Shown in pieces: positions 1-6,049 of a stretch of 12,762 nucleotides of DNA; position 1 is the stretch's first letter; every line of letters begins with the position of its first letter. The stretch is from DATEMK01 sp035275625 (GTDB lineage: Bacteria > Bacteroidota > Bacteroidia > AKYH767-A > OLB10): positions 1 to 12,762 of the forward strand of contig DATEMK010000088.1 in assembly GCA_035275625.1 (NCBI GenBank). The letters are read 5' to 3'. The translations under genes were made by a program, and so were the position numbers. The notes below the pieces were generated by a model that was not told where the DNA came from, searched no databases, and saw nothing but the letters and a program-made list of their open reading frames with translations.

Positions 1-1
1 G

Positions 2-112
2 AAATATATTGCCGCAGATTCACAGATTGAAATTACAAAAAGAATTGGTGTGGACTATTCCGGAGAAGCTGCTCACTACCCTTACCGCTTTATTCTGAAA
101 ATAGACAGTTGA
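2..112 (+). CDS. C-terminal tail of an unidentified protein (5' end outside window)
   Basis: Frame 2 is open from the window edge to a TGA at 110-112 and gives 36 residues, ending HYPYRFILKIDS. The mix of charged and hydrophobic residues looks like real coding sequence; the other two plus frames look less protein-like. I do not recognise the family. folP often sits before cdaA in this phylum, but this tail has no feature I can tie to dihydropteroate synthase. The stop lies 61 bases before cdaA on the same strand, so the two may be cotranscribed. Its TGA stop is one of several in the window showing that UGA terminates normally here. Confidence 0.55.
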   Translation, partial: KYIAADSQIEITKRIGVDYSGEAAHYPYRFILKIDS

Positions 113-173
113 CGAAAGACGAATATCAATTAGTAGTTTAACACTTTAGCAATTCAACAATTTTAAATCGTAC
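111..173 (+). repeat. Heptad-phased spacer before cdaA
   Basis: The 61-base spacer reads naturally in sevens: GACGAAA (111-117) is followed by GACGAAT (118-124), and later words such as TTAACAC, TTTAGCA, ATTCAAC and AATTTTA are variants of one another. The word ATCGTA (167-172) just before the cdaA start also occurs in tandem in the spacer at 3591-3604. This is weaker than the 3521-3604 array, but it is the same style of sequence. I see no TAnnTTTG promoter in it. Confidence 0.45.
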
Positions 174-968
174 ATGATCCCACTCTTCCATATTGGCTTT
201 CTCGAAATCAGGTGGCTTGATATTCTTGACGTATTGGTGGTAGCTTTTTTACTCTATAAAGTTTACGAGCTGCTGAAAGGAAGTGCGGCAATGAGCATAT
301 TTATCGGCATTGTTGGAATCTATGCTTTATGGTGGCTTTGCACAAAAGTGCTTGACATGAAGCTGCTCGGAACAATACTGGAACAGTTCATAGGAGTCGG
401 AGTGCTTGCGCTGATTATTGTTTTTCAGCCGGAGATCAGGAGATTCTTAATCATGCTTGGCTCTAATACATTTGTCGGAAAAAATCCAATCACAGAAAAG
501 TTTTTCAAATGGCAGCCCCGGCACGTATCTTCAAAGGATATTACTCCTATAATTAAAGCCTGTGTAACCATGTCAAAAACAAGAACAGGTGCAATCATCG
601 TCATTGAACGCAATACGGATTTAAAATTTTATGCAGATACCGGTGACATGATGGATGCGGAAGTTTCAAAACGGTTGATAGAAAATATTTTCTTTAAAAA
701 CAGCCCCCTGCATGATGGCGCCATTATTATTTCAAACAATAAAATAAAAGCCGCGCGTTGTGTGCTTCCTGTCACGGATAATTCAGATTTGCCTGCAAAT
801 TATGGGATGCGTCACCGTGCAGCAATCGGGATTACGGAGCAAAGCGATGCAATTGCAATCATTGTTTCAGAAGAAACAGGGCAGATTTCTATGGCGATTG
901 ATGGAAAAATAACTTCTAATTTATCTGCTGAAGAGATGGAAAAGGCTCTGACAAAAGAGCTGAAATAA
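174..968 (+). CDS. cdaA: Diadenylate cyclase CdaA (c-di-AMP synthase), membrane-bound
   Basis: It condenses two ATP into cyclic di-AMP, a second messenger linked to potassium/osmotic balance and cell-wall homeostasis. The 264 aa length is normal for CdaA (YbbP/DacA type). Three hydrophobic segments lie at about residues 17-34, 39-57 and 70-85, followed by a short linker and the DisA_N catalytic domain (about 115-240). Both signature motifs are intact: DGA at 181-183 in SPLHDGAIII and RHRAA at 213-217, with SEETG at 232-236. The ATG at 174 starts directly before the first membrane segment, as in the family. It may be cotranscribed with the preceding gene tail. Its stop lies four bases from the stop of the convergent TMTC-like gene, so no separate terminator fits between them. 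Identification is firm; the physiological role is known from the family, not from this sequence. Confidence 0.96.
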   Translation: MIPLFHIGFLEIRWLDILDVLVVAFLLYKVYELLKGSAAMSIFIGIVGIYALWWLCTKVLDMKLLGTILEQFIGVGVLALIIVFQPEIRRFLIMLGSNTFVGKNPITEKFFKWQPRHVSSKDITPIIKACVTMSKTRTGAIIVIERNTDLKFYADTGDMMDAEVSKRLIENIFFKNSPLHDGAIIISNNKIKAARCVLPVTDNSDLPANYGMRHRAAIGITEQSDAIAIIVSEETGQISMAIDGKITSNLSAEEMEKALTKELK

Positions 969-972
969 ATTT

Positions 973-2904
973 TCACTTGCCGCCACCCAGACTTTTATAC
1001 TTAGCCATATAAAAATCCGCATTCTGCTTATCACCTTTGTATTGGTAGGTAATGCTGAGAAATAAATAAGCCTGCGCATAATCAGGAGCAGATTTGATGC
1101 ATTGATGCAAATACTTTAATGCATTATCATAATCTTTCATCATGCCATAAACGCTTCCCAGGTTTGATAATCCTTCCGTATAGTTCGGATCAAGCTGTAC
1201 AGCTTTTGAAAATGCTTTTAATGCACCCTGGTAATCACCTTTTTCAAAATATAAAGTGCCCATGTTGCTGTGATACGTGGCGTTAGTAGGGTTACGCTCC
1301 AGCGCTTTTGAATAATTATCAAATGCTTCATCAATATTTTTCTTACGGTAATAGGAGACTCCCAATTGATTATAAGGATCTGCAAATGCCGGATATATCT
1401 CAGTTGATTTCTTCAGTTCAGCGATTGCTGTATCAAGAGTGAGTGACTGTACTATTGAATCTTTTCGTCCAAGGTTTTCTGGTTTTGCGAGCAGGTTGCC
1501 AAGGTAATAATGTGTTCGCGTACTGTTAGGAGCCAGCTTAACATCATTTGAAAACAATGTGTAGTTGTCTTTCCAAACCATATTACGCGTTTCCGTTTTG
1601 AAGGCATACAGCACAACTATCACCGCAAGAAGAGAGAAAATTTTAACATTCTTTAAAACAAAATCATTGATCGTAAAAATTTTTGCAGCATCATCCCGTA
1701 CAAATAATTTGGACAACAGGAATGCGATGGCAAGACAAAAACCCAATGAAGGCAAATACATCAGGCGTTCGCCAAAAGAAGTTCCGATGATGATAAGAAT
1801 ATTTGAAAAAATAGAAATGGTAATGAAATAATACAGGATGGAAAATGTTATGCCGTCTTTCTTTTTAAACCGGAGCAAAGCAAAAACAAGCAAGCACAAA
1901 TACCCAAGGAATGAAACAATGAACTGCCAGTCGGAGAAGCTGACAATGGGAACCTGGTTGTAAGAACGGTCAAAAATAAGAGGATGAGGGAAGAATAATA
2001 ATTTAAGATAAATACCCAGAATACAAACTGCTGTTGCAAAACGATCGGCACCGTTAGGAGCAGCCATTAGTAAATTATCAGCAATGGCAAAAGTTGTTTT
2101 CAAACCTGCATCAAGAATATTTTTCCGCAGCAATAAAAAGATTGCTACAGGAATGAGCATAAACAACAATACCCTCATATTTTTTTTCAAAGGAACATCC
2201 GTAAAGAAATAAACAGCAAGCGGAAACACCGCAAGAAAAGTTATTCCCGATTCCTTTGAAAGCAATGAAAGCAGGAAACAAGCCATTGCGGCTATAATGC
2301 TCATTACTTTTTCTTTTGTTAAGTAACTGTGAATAAAATTCATGGCGAGCAAAACAAAAAACAGGCTGAGAATTTCATCACGGCTTTTGATGCTTGCCAC
2401 TACTTCCGTGTGGATCGGATGAGCGATGAACAAAACTGAAGCAACAAAAGGAATAATTAAGTTTTGCTTTACATATTTACTCAATGTAAAAAAAAGGAGC
2501 AGCCCGGTAGCAGCATACAACAGTACATTTATCCAATGACCTAATGCAGGTTTATCCGGTGATAAAGCCCACTCGATGGCAAACATTGCTTTGGGAACCG
2601 GGCGGTACAATTCATCCTGCGTGAAATAATACCCGTAACGGTAAGGTGTTTTAAATATTTGCGGAAACGCATCCCATCCCTGCCGGCTGAGACGGTTTTC
2701 TTTTATCACCGAATAATCATCCAGCGTATAATCAAAATTCAAAGTGTTTGCATAAAGCAGAAAACCAGCCACTGCCACAAAAACTCCGAGTATCCATTTC
2801 AGTTTGGACTGTGATTGCAAAACTTTTTGCTGAGTTTGCTTTGCCTCCACTAAGGGCTTCTGCAAATCAGCCTTTTCCTTACGGGTCAGTTTTTTTTTCT
2901 GCAT
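973..2904 (-). CDS. TMTC-like membrane glycosyltransferase (GT-C fold) with C-terminal TPRs
   Basis: The 643 aa protein has a basic cytosolic N-terminus (1-35), about a dozen membrane segments (about 36-435) and at least four TPRs (about 461-640; clear units at 508-540, 541-574, 575-608 and 609-640). The layout and motifs resemble eukaryotic TMTC protein O-mannosyltransferases: an acidic pair D62-D63 in the first external loop, YRP at 100-102, HPIHTEVVASIKSRDEI at 162-178, LLSKESGIT at 214-222 and GERLMYLPSLGFC at 378-390. In the GT-C fold the first-loop acidic residue is catalytic and the donor is a lipid-linked sugar. By analogy it would glycosylate exported proteins, with the TPRs outside the membrane binding acceptors; donor and acceptor here are inferred. 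It follows a TPR lipoprotein gene by 63 bases on the same strand. Databases often name such proteins only 'TPR protein'. Confidence 0.85.
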   Translation of the reverse strand: MQKKKLTRKEKADLQKPLVEAKQTQQKVLQSQSKLKWILGVFVAVAGFLLYANTLNFDYTLDDYSVIKENRLSRQGWDAFPQIFKTPYRYGYYFTQDELYRPVPKAMFAIEWALSPDKPALGHWINVLLYAATGLLLFFTLSKYVKQNLIIPFVASVLFIAHPIHTEVVASIKSRDEILSLFFVLLAMNFIHSYLTKEKVMSIIAAMACFLLSLLSKESGITFLAVFPLAVYFFTDVPLKKNMRVLLFMLIPVAIFLLLRKNILDAGLKTTFAIADNLLMAAPNGADRFATAVCILGIYLKLLFFPHPLIFDRSYNQVPIVSFSDWQFIVSFLGYLCLLVFALLRFKKKDGITFSILYYFITISIFSNILIIIGTSFGERLMYLPSLGFCLAIAFLLSKLFVRDDAAKIFTINDFVLKNVKIFSLLAVIVVLYAFKTETRNMVWKDNYTLFSNDVKLAPNSTRTHYYLGNLLAKPENLGRKDSIVQSLTLDTAIAELKKSTEIYPAFADPYNQLGVSYYRKKNIDEAFDNYSKALERNPTNATYHSNMGTLYFEKGDYQGALKAFSKAVQLDPNYTEGLSNLGSVYGMMKDYDNALKYLHQCIKSAPDYAQAYLFLSITYQYKGDKQNADFYMAKYKSLGGGK

Positions 2905-2917
2905 AAAAAATGCATCA

Positions 2918-2956
2918 ACGAATTACGAATGTGATACGAATATACGAATTACGAAT
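2918..2956. repeat. ACGAAT heptad repeats between lipoprotein and TMTC-like genes
   Basis: Five copies of ACGAAT start at 2918, 2925, 2936, 2944 and 2951. The 13-base unit ACGAATTACGAAT occurs exactly twice (2918-2930 and 2944-2956). Steps of 7, 11, 8 and 7 bases show a heptad rhythm with slips. The repeats fill most of the 63-base spacer in an apparent operon. No hairpin or promoter explains them. Confidence 0.8.
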
Positions 2957-2967
2957 CAGCACAAAAT

Positions 2968-3510
2968 TTACTTATTTGCAGTTGCTGAATCAGTTTTCAA
3001 CCCTAATGAATCATTTTGCTCAAACATTTTTATCAATTCCTCGGGGCTTTTTCCAAGATTTGCCAATGAAAAATTTACATCATTTGCAAGATTGTGATTC
3101 GGATATTTTTGCAGGAATTCTTCATAAATTCTTTTTGCATTCTGCATATCATTCAGCTGGGTTTCATAAATAAATCCCTGCAGAAAAAATGCAACGGGTT
3201 GTTTGCTGTACGTATTTATCTCGCTGCACTTTTTGTATAATTCAATAGCCTGCTTGTATTGCCCGATTCCATTGGAAATATCTCCTGCCCTGAATAAATA
3301 TTCTGCAGCCAATGTATCTTCCATGAATTTTTCTGCATACTCTTTATACAGGTTAACCATTTCCATTGCTTTTTTGCGGTTCACAGTTTGAGAGGAATCA
3401 CTCATCATTTCTTTTTCACCTTGTTTAATCCGGTCACTTAATTTTTCTTTTTCTGATTTGCAGGAAGCAAATGCAGCTGCAATTAAAAGAATTAAAAGAG
3501 TTTTTTTCAT
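2968..3510 (-). CDS. TPR lipoprotein, BamD/YfiO-like small periplasmic protein
   Basis: The 180 aa product begins with a lipoprotein signal: two lysines, a hydrophobic stretch (4-15) and a lipobox ending FASC, with Cys17 as the lipidated residue. The mature part holds helical TPR-type repeats at about 47-76, 77-98, 105-136 and 140-165, ending in a polar tail. TPR lipoproteins of this size usually act as scaffolds at the envelope, but no specific partner can be read from the sequence. Three tripeptides match the Bacteroidota O-glycosylation sequon D(S/T)(A/I/L/V/M/T): DTL at 65-67, DSL at 167-169 and DSA at 174-176. That is notable because the next gene on this strand encodes a TMTC-like glycosyltransferase. 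The ATG at 3510 is fixed by the signal peptide. Confidence 0.85.
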   Translation of the reverse strand: MKKTLLILLIAAAFASCKSEKEKLSDRIKQGEKEMMSDSSQTVNRKKAMEMVNLYKEYAEKFMEDTLAAEYLFRAGDISNGIGQYKQAIELYKKCSEINTYSKQPVAFFLQGFIYETQLNDMQNAKRIYEEFLQKYPNHNLANDVNFSLANLGKSPEELIKMFEQNDSLGLKTDSATANK

Positions 3511-3520
3511 TGGTTTTTTT

Positions 3521-3604
3521 GTTATTGGTTATTTGTGAATAGTCAATTCTCAGTTCTCATTCTCTATGGTCTATGGTCTTCAATTTTCAAATCGTAAATC
3601 GTAA
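3521..3604. repeat. Array of twelve drifting heptads between SDR and lipoprotein genes
   Basis: The spacer divides into twelve consecutive seven-base words from 3521 to 3604: GTTATTG, GTTATTT, GTGAATA, GTCAATT, CTCAGTT, CTCATTC, TCTATGG, TCTATGG, TCTTCAA, TTTTCAA, ATCGTAA, ATCGTAA. Neighbouring words are identical or differ by one to three bases, so the array changes from one word family to the next while keeping phase. It fills nearly the whole 95-base gap and ends at the SDR stop codon. It is not a simple microsatellite, a hairpin or a CRISPR array. Confidence 0.85.
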
Positions 3605-3605
3605 A

Positions 3606-4412
3606 TCATTTAAATGGTGATCCTTTTTCTTTTGCCATATGATTATAAACAACCTTGTCCATGTAAGAAGGAAAAAATTTATTCAGTAAAACAGTAAGTT
3701 TTCCATTTCGTGTGAGAATTAAATCACGTTTTCTTTTTTTTACTGCATGGAGAATATGGCCGGCAACTTCCTCAGCGCTCATCATTTCACTTTCATCCCG
3801 CGGAGATTCTCCCTGCATGTTTCCGTCTTTTGATAATGCAGTGTTGCGAATATTGGATGTTGTAAACCCGGGACAGGCTACCAGCACATGCAAGTTCTTT
3901 TTCAAATTCTCTATCCGCAATGTTTCAAGAAATCCTTCCATGGCAAACTTGGATGCTGAATAACCGCTTCTTCCCGGCAAACCCTTTTTTCCGGCAACGG
4001 AAGAAATTCCCACAACAGATCCTTTTACTTTCAACAAATATGGTATTGCATATTTTGTACAATAAACAGTTCCCCAGAAATTAGTATCCATCAGTTTTTT
4101 CAAGACACTCAGATCAGTTTCTTCAAACAATGCTCTCATACTGATTCCTGCATTATTGATCAGCACATCTATTTTTTTAAACCTGGATTCTGCAGCCAAA
4201 ATTAATTTTCTGCAATCATTCTCATTACTCACATCACAGGTCCAGGAAAAAACATTTGAATGAATTTTCCTTACTTCGTTTTCTGCTTCTTTCAGCTTCA
4301 GCTCATTTCTGCCTGCCATGACAATGGAAGCGCCTGCTTTTGCAAACCTTATTGCACAGGCTTTTCCAATGCCTGACGAAGCCCCGGTAATAATAACAAC
4401 TTTTTCTTTCAA
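3606..4412 (-). CDS. Short-chain dehydrogenase/reductase (classical SDR)
   Basis: The 268 aa protein is a classical NAD(P)-dependent SDR. It has TGASSGIG at 9-16 for cofactor binding, a basic residue after the second strand (AGR, 33-35) hinting at NADPH, NNAG at 86-89, the catalytic Asn111, Ser138 and the YSASK motif (Tyr151, Lys155), all intact. The C-terminus resembles the DHRS7B-like bacterial group, so reduction of a lipid-like ketone or alcohol is possible, but the substrate cannot be read from the sequence. The start is TTG at 4412: the codon before it is a stop (TAA), and the next in-frame Met is residue 32, beyond the Rossmann motif. It is divergent from the GNAT gene and precedes the lipoprotein gene on the same strand. 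Confidence 0.93.
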   Translation of the reverse strand: MKEKVVIITGASSGIGKACAIRFAKAGASIVMAGRNELKLKEAENEVRKIHSNVFSWTCDVSNENDCRKLILAAESRFKKIDVLINNAGISMRALFEETDLSVLKKLMDTNFWGTVYCTKYAIPYLLKVKGSVVGISSVAGKKGLPGRSGYSASKFAMEGFLETLRIENLKKNLHVLVACPGFTTSNIRNTALSKDGNMQGESPRDESEMMSAEEVAGHILHAVKKRKRDLILTRNGKLTVLLNKFFPSYMDKVVYNHMAKEKGSPFK

Positions 4413-4474
4413 TTACTCTCTTTTAAATTCCGAACAAGATATTATTTATTCCGTTTACGGTATTCAATATTTTT

Positions 4475-4503
4475 TTTGACGTTGGCAAAAATAGATACTT
4501 TTG
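4475..4503 (+). promoter_or_regulatory. Bacteroidota-type promoter of the GNAT gene
   Basis: TTTG at 4475-4478 (-33 element) is followed after 17 bases by TACTTTTG at 4496-4503, an exact match to the -7 consensus TAnnTTTG. Transcription should begin about four to seven bases later, near 4507-4510, while the ATG is at 4510. The mRNA would therefore be leaderless or have only a few leader bases. Confidence 0.75.
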
Positions 4504-4509
4504 CACGCC

Positions 4510-5670
4510 ATGCAAATCGTTGAAGTAAAAACTGCCAAAGATCGCAGTGATTTTCTCCTTCTTCCCTTAGAAATTTATAAAAATGACCCTAACTGGATTC
4601 GCCCGCTTGACCAGGATATTGAAGGTGTTTTTGATCCCGGAAAAAATAAATTCTTCCGTCATGGTGATTGCATCCGCTGGCTGCTGAAGGACGAAAGCGG
4701 AAAAGTGATTGGCCGTGTGGCTGCGTTTATTAATAAAAGATTAGCAAACAAAAATGAACAGCCCACGGGAGGCATGGGTTTTTTTGAATGCATTAATAAC
4801 AAAGATGCTGCTTTCCTGCTTTTTGATACCTGTAAAAACTGGTTAGAAGAAAGAGGAATGGAAGCCATGGACGGACCGGTAAATTTCGGAGAACGTGACA
4901 GCTGGTGGGGATTGATGATTGAGGGATTTCATCCGCCCGGTTATAAAATGAATTACAACCCCGTTTATTACCGGGAATTTTTTGAATCGTATGGATTCCA
5001 AACTTATTTTAAACAATTGTGCTTTGCCTTAAAAGTTCCTGACCGTCCGCAGGAAAAATTTTATAAACGTCATGCTGCCATCGAAAGTGATCCCGGCTAC
5101 AAGGCGGTTTACTTGAAAAAAAATCAATTGAAAAAATTCGCTGAAGATTTCCGTACCATTTACAATAAGGCATGGGCAAGACACGGAGGCGGCAAAGAAT
5201 TAGAGAGCAAGCAGGTGCAGATGTTCTTTAAGAAAATGAAACCTGTGATTGATGAAAAAATTGTCTGGTATGTTTATTACAAAGATGAACCTGTGGCGAT
5301 GTGGATCAATATTCCTGATATCAATCAATATTTTAAAAAGTTTAACGGCAAATTCGGATGGTTTGAAAAAATCCGTTTCTTTTTCATGATGAAGAAAAGC
5401 AGGACTAAAAAGTTTGTAGGATTGGTTTTTGGCGTGGTCCCTGAACACCAGGCAAAGGGAGTTGACAGCTTTTTAATTATCGAATCAGCTAAAATAATCC
5501 AGGTGCAAAAACTATATGAAGAGTTTGAAATGCAGTGGATCGGTGATTTTAATCCTAAAATGATTGCCATTAGCGAAGACCTTGGCACCTGGCTTAACCG
5601 GACCTTTATTACCTACCGCTACTTATTTGACAGGGCAAAGGAATTTAAGCGGCACCCGGTTATTTTATAG
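4510..5670 (+). CDS. GNAT-fold acyltransferase-like protein, about 386 aa
   Basis: The protein belongs to a Bacteroidota family of about 380-390 aa with GNAT-like fold. An N-terminal acyltransferase-like half includes GRVAAFINKR (68-77) and the striking motif NFGERDSWWG (125-134). The C-terminal half has a GNAT-style CoA-loop signature, GVVPEHQAKGV at 308-318, and a conserved-looking segment MQWIGDFNPKM (341-351). The substrate is unknown; E. coli YghO is a possible distant relative. I place the start at ATG 4510 rather than the in-frame TTG at 4501, because that TTG is part of the -7 promoter element and would not be transcribed. The gene is divergent from the SDR gene and stands alone; I see no clear terminator after it. 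Confidence 0.8.
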   Translation: MQIVEVKTAKDRSDFLLLPLEIYKNDPNWIRPLDQDIEGVFDPGKNKFFRHGDCIRWLLKDESGKVIGRVAAFINKRLANKNEQPTGGMGFFECINNKDAAFLLFDTCKNWLEERGMEAMDGPVNFGERDSWWGLMIEGFHPPGYKMNYNPVYYREFFESYGFQTYFKQLCFALKVPDRPQEKFYKRHAAIESDPGYKAVYLKKNQLKKFAEDFRTIYNKAWARHGGGKELESKQVQMFFKKMKPVIDEKIVWYVYYKDEPVAMWINIPDINQYFKKFNGKFGWFEKIRFFFMMKKSRTKKFVGLVFGVVPEHQAKGVDSFLIIESAKIIQVQKLYEEFEMQWIGDFNPKMIAISEDLGTWLNRTFITYRYLFDRAKEFKRHPVIL

Positions 5671-5798
5671 GCAGCGGCAGAAATTAATGACAGCAGAAAA
5701 CAAACGCTTTCACCTCGCAACAATTCAAGCAAAGAATTAACCCTGGACTAATAGCAGCGTCCTGAAATTTATTTGTGCATAAATATTAAGAGCCCGTA

Positions 5799-5829
5799 TT
5801 TGCTTTCTCACATTAGAATCCTATTTTTG
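5799..5829 (+). promoter_or_regulatory. Promoter of tRNA-Lys
   Basis: TTTG at 5799-5802 and TATTTTTG at 5822-5829 (exact TAnnTTTG) are separated by 19 bases, matching the Bacteroidota housekeeping promoter. The predicted start near 5833-5836 leaves about 40 bases of 5' leader before the mature tRNA, to be removed by RNase P. Confidence 0.75.
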
Positions 5830-5875
5830 CACCCGCTTTTTTGGTAGATAACAAAAACCAAAAGCCTTATAGTCC

Positions 5876-5948
5876 GATTCCGTAGCTCAGCCGGTAGAGC
5901 ATTACACTTTTAATGTAGGGGTCCTGGGTTCGAATCCCAGCGGGATCA
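5876..5948 (+). tRNA. tRNA-Lys (anticodon UUU)
   Basis: All arms fold. The acceptor GATTCCG (5876-5882) pairs with CGGGATC (5941-5947) with one T-G wobble. The D-stem is GCTC/GAGC. The anticodon stem is TTACA/TGTAG, closing the loop CTTTTAA with anticodon TTT. The T-arm CTGGG-TTCGAAT-CCCAG is canonical. The discriminator is A5948. The gene is 73 nt long and does not encode CCA (the next bases are CGG), so CCA must be added after transcription. Confidence 0.97.
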
Positions 5949-5961
5949 CGGATATTGAATT

Positions 5962-6000
5962 AAATCCATTGTAAATAAACAACTTACGATGGATTTTTTA
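5962..6000 (+). terminator. Intrinsic terminator of tRNA-Lys
   Basis: AAATCCAT (5962-5969) pairs with ATGGATTT (5989-5996). An inner GTAA/TTAC (5971-5974 with 5984-5987) and one T-G wobble extend the stem to 13 pairs around a nine-base loop. A T-rich run follows on the plus strand. Read on the minus strand the run after the stem is poor, so it mainly serves the tRNA and not the convergent cyclase gene. Confidence 0.8.
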
Positions 6001-6005
6001 TTTTG

Positions 6006-6025
6006 GGGTAAACATAGGGTAAACA
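6006..6025. repeat. Direct repeat GGGTAAACA x2 behind tRNA-Lys
   Basis: GGGTAAACA occurs at 6006-6014 and 6017-6025, two bases apart, between the tRNA terminator and the cyclase stop. Closely spaced short direct repeats downstream of a tRNA 3' end are where tyrosine integrases of mobile elements bind. No integrase gene and no second copy of the tRNA 3' end is in the window, so the link is only a possibility. Confidence 0.6.
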
Positions 6026-6049
6026 AATCATTTTTTCTTAACTTAAACA

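Noticed and set aside
425..613. Minus-strand ORF inside cdaA
   Set aside because: It lies entirely opposite a strongly conserved gene, has no domain-like features, and is a shadow frame.
1565..1831. Plus-strand ORF inside the TMTC-like gene
   Set aside because: It is antisense to conserved membrane-enzyme motifs and its composition is that of a shadow frame.
2910..3391. Plus-strand ORFs opposite the lipoprotein gene
   Set aside because: They are antisense to a gene with a clear lipobox and TPRs, and the protein composition is implausible.
3521..3604. CRISPR array or simple microsatellite
   Set aside because: There are no long identical repeats with unique spacers, and the word changes along the array, so neither label fits.
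5722..5738. Small inverted repeat AATTC/GAATT as terminator of the GNAT gene
   Set aside because: The stem is only five A/T-rich pairs and is not followed by a T-run.
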